Below the pieces are notes generated by a model. It was not told the origin of the DNA, did no database searches, and saw nothing but the letters and a program-made list of their open reading frames with translations. From Butyrivibrio sp. NC2002 (GTDB lineage: Bacteria; Bacillota; Clostridia; Lachnospirales; Lachnospiraceae), in NCBI RefSeq assembly GCF_000702265.1, contig NZ_KL370880.1, positions 617,149-681,148 of the forward strand: a stretch of DNA of 64,000 bases. Reading direction: 5' to 3'. Positions 61,252 through 64,000 of this stretch are shown here, in pieces; the stretch's first letter is position 1, and every line of letters starts with the position of its first letter. A program made the position numbers and the translations under genes.

Positions 61252-61990
61252 CAGAAAAACAGCTCTTGTGACAGGTGCGGGAAGAGGCATCGGCAGAGAG
61301 ATTGCAATTGCTTTTTACAAAAAAGGATACAACGTTGTTATCGGCTATGCGGGAAATGATGAAGCTGCAAATGAAACAAAGAAGCTATGCGAAAGCGAAG
61401 GAGTACTTGGAGGGATTTCTTTGGTAAAAGGCGATGTCTCCAAAGAAGAAACTGCAAAAAAGCTGATTGAAACAGCACTTTCTTTTACAGGTAAACTGGA
61501 AGTTCTTGTCAATAATGCAGGTATAACAAGGGATAATCTTCTGGCAAGAATGACGCCTTCCGATTTTGACAGCGTAATTGATACCAATTTAAGAGGTGCA
61601 TTTCTACTGTCTCAGATGGCGATAAGGCCTATGATGAAGCAGAGGTTTGGAAGGATCATAAGTATTTCAAGCGTTGTCGGTGTTCACGGAAATGCAGGAC
61701 AGGTCAACTATTCTGCGAGTAAAGCCGGACTTATCGGAATGACCAAGAGTATCGCCAAGGAGCTTGCTGCAAGAAATATAACAGCCAATGCAATAGCACC
61801 GGGGATGATTGAAACGGATATGACCGGAGTTTTGTCTGATGATGTAAAAGAAAAAATAAATGCACAGATTCCTGCAAAGAGAATGGGAAGTTCAAAGGAT
61901 GTTGCAAATGCAGTTCTTTTCCTTGCGGATGAAAACAGCGGTTACATAACAGGTCAGGTTCTTGCTGTTGACGGAGGAATGGGAATGTAA
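61241..61990 (+). CDS. fabG: 3-oxoacyl-ACP reductase
   Basis: A 249-residue short-chain dehydrogenase that reduces 3-oxoacyl-ACP with NADPH. VTGAGRGIGREIA binds the cofactor, NNAGITRD follows, and VNYSASKAG provides Tyr and Lys; ETDMTGVL and YITGQVLAVDGGMGM are typical of FabG. ATG 61241 overlaps the fabD end by 11 bases and has GAGGAT at the right distance, so a longer frame starting earlier is not used. Confidence 0.95.
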   Translation: MENNRKTALVTGAGRGIGREIAIAFYKKGYNVVIGYAGNDEAANETKKLCESEGVLGGISLVKGDVSKEETAKKLIETALSFTGKLEVLVNNAGITRDNLLARMTPSDFDSVIDTNLRGAFLLSQMAIRPMMKQRFGRIISISSVVGVHGNAGQVNYSASKAGLIGMTKSIAKELAARNITANAIAPGMIETDMTGVLSDDVKEKINAQIPAKRMGSSKDVANAVLFLADENSGYITGQVLAVDGGMGM

Positions 61991-62046
61991 TAATATCCGC
62001 TCACGTTTAGGCAGATATAATACGGCATATATAGAGGAGATAAACT

Positions 62047-63327
62047 ATGAGTAATAAGAGAAGGGTTGTGGTAACGGGACTTGGCACAATCAATCCCACG
62101 GGTAATTCGGTTTTGGAAAGCTGGGATAATATAAAAAAAGGAGTTTGCGGTGTAGATAAGATCACTGCTTTTGACACCACAGGTTATAAGGTAACGGTGG
62201 CAGCGCAGGTTAAGGATTTTGATCCCGCATCTCGCCTTGAAAAAAGAGAACTGCGTCATATGGCAAGATTTACCCAGCTTGCTCTATATGCCGCTGAAGA
62301 GGCCATAGAGGACTCTGGGCTTTGTGAGGCGGATGAGGATTATACCATTAATTCCAAGGTTACAAAGATTGCTGCGGACAGGATAGGTGTAATTATTTCC
62401 AGCGGAATAGGTGGACTTGGCAATATAGAAGAGCAGCATCAGCGCATGACAGATATGGGAAATGACAAGGTAAATCCATTTTTTGTACCAATGGCTATTT
62501 CCAATATGGCAGCTGCAAGAGTTGCTATTTATCACGGACTTAAGGGTATGTGTACCTGCCCTGTAACAGCCTGTGCAGGTGGAAGTAATGCTATAGGCGA
62601 TGCCTTTTTAAGAATACGCGATGGCTATGAGGATGCCTATGTATGCGGAGGCTGCGAGAGCAGCATAACTCCTCTTGGAATTGCAGGATTCCAGAACATG
62701 AAGGCACTGTCCGAAACAGCTGATCCAATGAGAGCCAGCATTCCTTTTGACAAGGACAGAAACGGCTTTGTTATGGGAGAGGGCAGCGGAATAATCGTTC
62801 TTGAAGAGTATGAACATGCAGTAAAAAGAGGCGCGCATATCTATGCGGAGATAGTTGGATACGGTGCAAACTGTGATGCATTTCATATCACTTCTCCTTC
62901 TCCTGATGGCGAAGGCGGAGCAGCTTGCATGGAACTTGCGATAAAGGATGCAGGAATTAAAAAAGAGGACATTGATTATATTAATGCTCACGGAACAAGT
63001 ACGAATCTAAATGATAAGTTTGAAACCGCGGCTATTAAGAAGGTCTTCGGAGATCATGCCAAAAAACTGTTTGTATCAAGTACCAAATCCATGACAGGTC
63101 ATCTCCTCGGAGGTGCAGGCGGCGTGGAAGCAATCTTTTCAGTAAAAGCGCTGGAGGATTCATTCATTCCTCCGACAGCTACTCTCAAGGAGACAGATCC
63201 TGAAATGGACCTCAACTATGTTCCGGGAAAAGGAATAGACAAAGATATTACCTATGTCCTTAGCAACAGCCTTGGATTTGGCGGACACAATGCATGTCTT
63301 ATATTTAAAAAAATGAGGGAGTTGTAA
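62047..63327 (+). CDS. fabF: Beta-ketoacyl-ACP synthase II
   Basis: A 426-residue elongation condensing enzyme. The Cys-His-His set is seen in TACAGGSNAIGDAF (near 174), NAHGTSTNLNDKFE (near 313) and KSMTGHLLGGAGG (near 348). MVVTGLG-type start (RRVVVTGLGTINPTG) is normal. Separated from fabG by 56 bases and followed directly by fabZ. Confidence 0.95.
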   Translation: MSNKRRVVVTGLGTINPTGNSVLESWDNIKKGVCGVDKITAFDTTGYKVTVAAQVKDFDPASRLEKRELRHMARFTQLALYAAEEAIEDSGLCEADEDYTINSKVTKIAADRIGVIISSGIGGLGNIEEQHQRMTDMGNDKVNPFFVPMAISNMAAARVAIYHGLKGMCTCPVTACAGGSNAIGDAFLRIRDGYEDAYVCGGCESSITPLGIAGFQNMKALSETADPMRASIPFDKDRNGFVMGEGSGIIVLEEYEHAVKRGAHIYAEIVGYGANCDAFHITSPSPDGEGGAACMELAIKDAGIKKEDIDYINAHGTSTNLNDKFETAAIKKVFGDHAKKLFVSSTKSMTGHLLGGAGGVEAIFSVKALEDSFIPPTATLKETDPEMDLNYVPGKGIDKDITYVLSNSLGFGGHNACLIFKKMREL

Positions 63328-63789
63328 ATGCTTGAAGAAATATTGGAAAACAGAGAAGAAAAAAATATTCTCTCAGCAGAAGAGATAGCGCAGATACTTC
63401 CGCACAGATATCCGTTTGCTCTTGTAGACAGGATACTTGATTACGAGCCGGGAGTCTGGGCAGTTGGAAGAAAATGCGTAAGTATGGATGAGCCCTTTTT
63501 TCAAGGGCATTTTCCGGGGAATCCTATAATGCCGGGTGTTCTCATAGTTGAAGCACTTGCGCAGACTGGCGCGGTAGCTGCACTTAGCCTTCCCGAGCAT
63601 AAGGGGAAAATAGCTCTCTTTGGAGGAATAAAAAACTGCAGATTTAAAAAGCCGGTGGTCCCCGGGGATGTTCTCGAGCTGCGTTGCATGATGGTAAGGA
63701 GCAAAGGACCTGTAGGAGTTGCGGAGGCTGAGGCACTTGTTGACGGGAAAGTAGCAGCAAGAGCGGAGATTACTTTTTCTATTATCTGA
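63328..63789 (+). CDS. fabZ: 3-hydroxyacyl-ACP dehydratase
   Basis: A 153-residue hot-dog-fold dehydratase with ILPHRYPFALVDRILDYEPG and the active region GHFPGNPIMPGVLIVEALAQ (His near 61, Glu near 75). It removes water from 3-hydroxyacyl-ACP. ATG follows the fabF stop with no gap. In many Firmicutes accB lies between fabF and fabZ and accC follows; neither is here. Confidence 0.95.
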   Translation: MLEEILENREEKNILSAEEIAQILPHRYPFALVDRILDYEPGVWAVGRKCVSMDEPFFQGHFPGNPIMPGVLIVEALAQTGAVAALSLPEHKGKIALFGGIKNCRFKKPVVPGDVLELRCMMVRSKGPVGVAEAEALVDGKVAARAEITFSII

Positions 63790-63947
63790 TCATAAACAGG
63801 CAAAAATTACTTTTACGCTTTACATAATATTTTTTATGACTACGAAGTCAAAAGATATATTATAATATGTTGATAGGGACAGTGATCATGGTTGCATTTA
63901 TGGTCTAAGTTTCCTACACATCATAGGATATAAAGGAATTTTTGATA

Positions 63948-64000
63948 ATGTTAAGTACTGCTATCAGCCAGATTTATGACAAATTAAAGCTTCATTTTTA
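63948..64000 (+). CDS. Start of an unidentified gene, cut by the window end
   Basis: ATG at 63948 with AAAGGAA about ten bases upstream opens a frame that runs off the window. Seventeen codons (MLSTAISQIYDKLKLHF) are too few to identify it. A TATAAT at 63861-63866 could be its -10 box. Confidence 0.35.
   Translation, partial: MLSTAISQIYDKLKLHF

Overview
The window looks like chromosomal DNA of an anaerobic Firmicute of the family Lachnospiraceae, most likely Butyrivibrio or a close relative. This is inference from gene content: strong AGGAGG-type ribosome binding sites, a FabK-dependent fatty acid operon, a GlpP/GlpK/GlpF/GlpA-GlpB/DUF1667 glycerol operon, a PrpC-PrkC-RsgA cluster, a very large secreted GH43 protein with cell-wall binding repeats, and cytoplasmic GH95 and GH31 enzymes. 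No rRNA gene and no CRISPR array was seen.

Layout. 0.3-2.4 kb: a membrane-anchored C39-like peptidase and two GNAT acetyltransferases, one fused to DUF3795. 2.5-3.1 kb: tRNA-Met followed by a copy of its 3' end and the C-terminal fragment of a tyrosine integrase, an old integration scar. 3.2-6.7 kb: MBOAT O-acyltransferase, SGNH/DHHW partner and patatin-like lipase. 6.9-11.9 kb: a 1670-residue LamG-GH43-Ig-GH43-LamG-CW-binding protein. 12.1-15.8 kb: PP2C phosphatase, PASTA kinase, RsgA. 15.8-22.3 kb: glycerol uptake and oxidation genes with two candidate attenuators in the leaders. 22.5-22.9 kb: a CsoR/FrmR-type regulator with a histidine-rich N-terminal extension. 23.2-30.2 kb: GH95, GH31, an iron-sulfur aldo/keto reductase and a threonine aldolase-like enzyme. 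30.2-38.0 kb: a REP tetrad, then hybrid histidine kinase, orphan sugar-binding lipoprotein and REC-HD-GYP response regulator, then a chemoreceptor.

38.0-48.0 kb is accessory DNA. It holds a REP-associated tyrosine transposase (RAYT) with terminal inverted repeats, several solo REP-like ends, an aminoglycoside 6-adenylyltransferase whose 3' end was overwritten by the RAYT element, and a large protein combining an archaeo-eukaryotic primase-like domain, an SF2 helicase and a phospholipase-D-like domain (the type named in TOTE conflict systems). It is bracketed by direct copies of the RAYT right end. Next come a self-regulated HTH gene, a truncated Bro-N gene, a protein of unknown function, the out-of-frame 3' end of an SMC-like ATPase gene, and a RhuM-family gene. 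This is the best candidate for an undescribed or mobile defence system.

48.1-53.6 kb: low-molecular-weight phosphatase, YkgJ-type cysteine cluster protein, PHP hydrolase, and a chemoreceptor paired with an orphan sugar-binding lipoprotein. 53.8-56.1 kb: a FeoA-FeoB fusion for ferrous iron uptake. 56.3-63.8 kb: a type II fatty acid synthesis operon acpP-accD-accA-fabH-fabK-fabD-fabG-fabF-fabZ behind a near-consensus promoter. The window ends at the probable start of another gene.

All functions are assigned by reading protein motifs; no database search was run.
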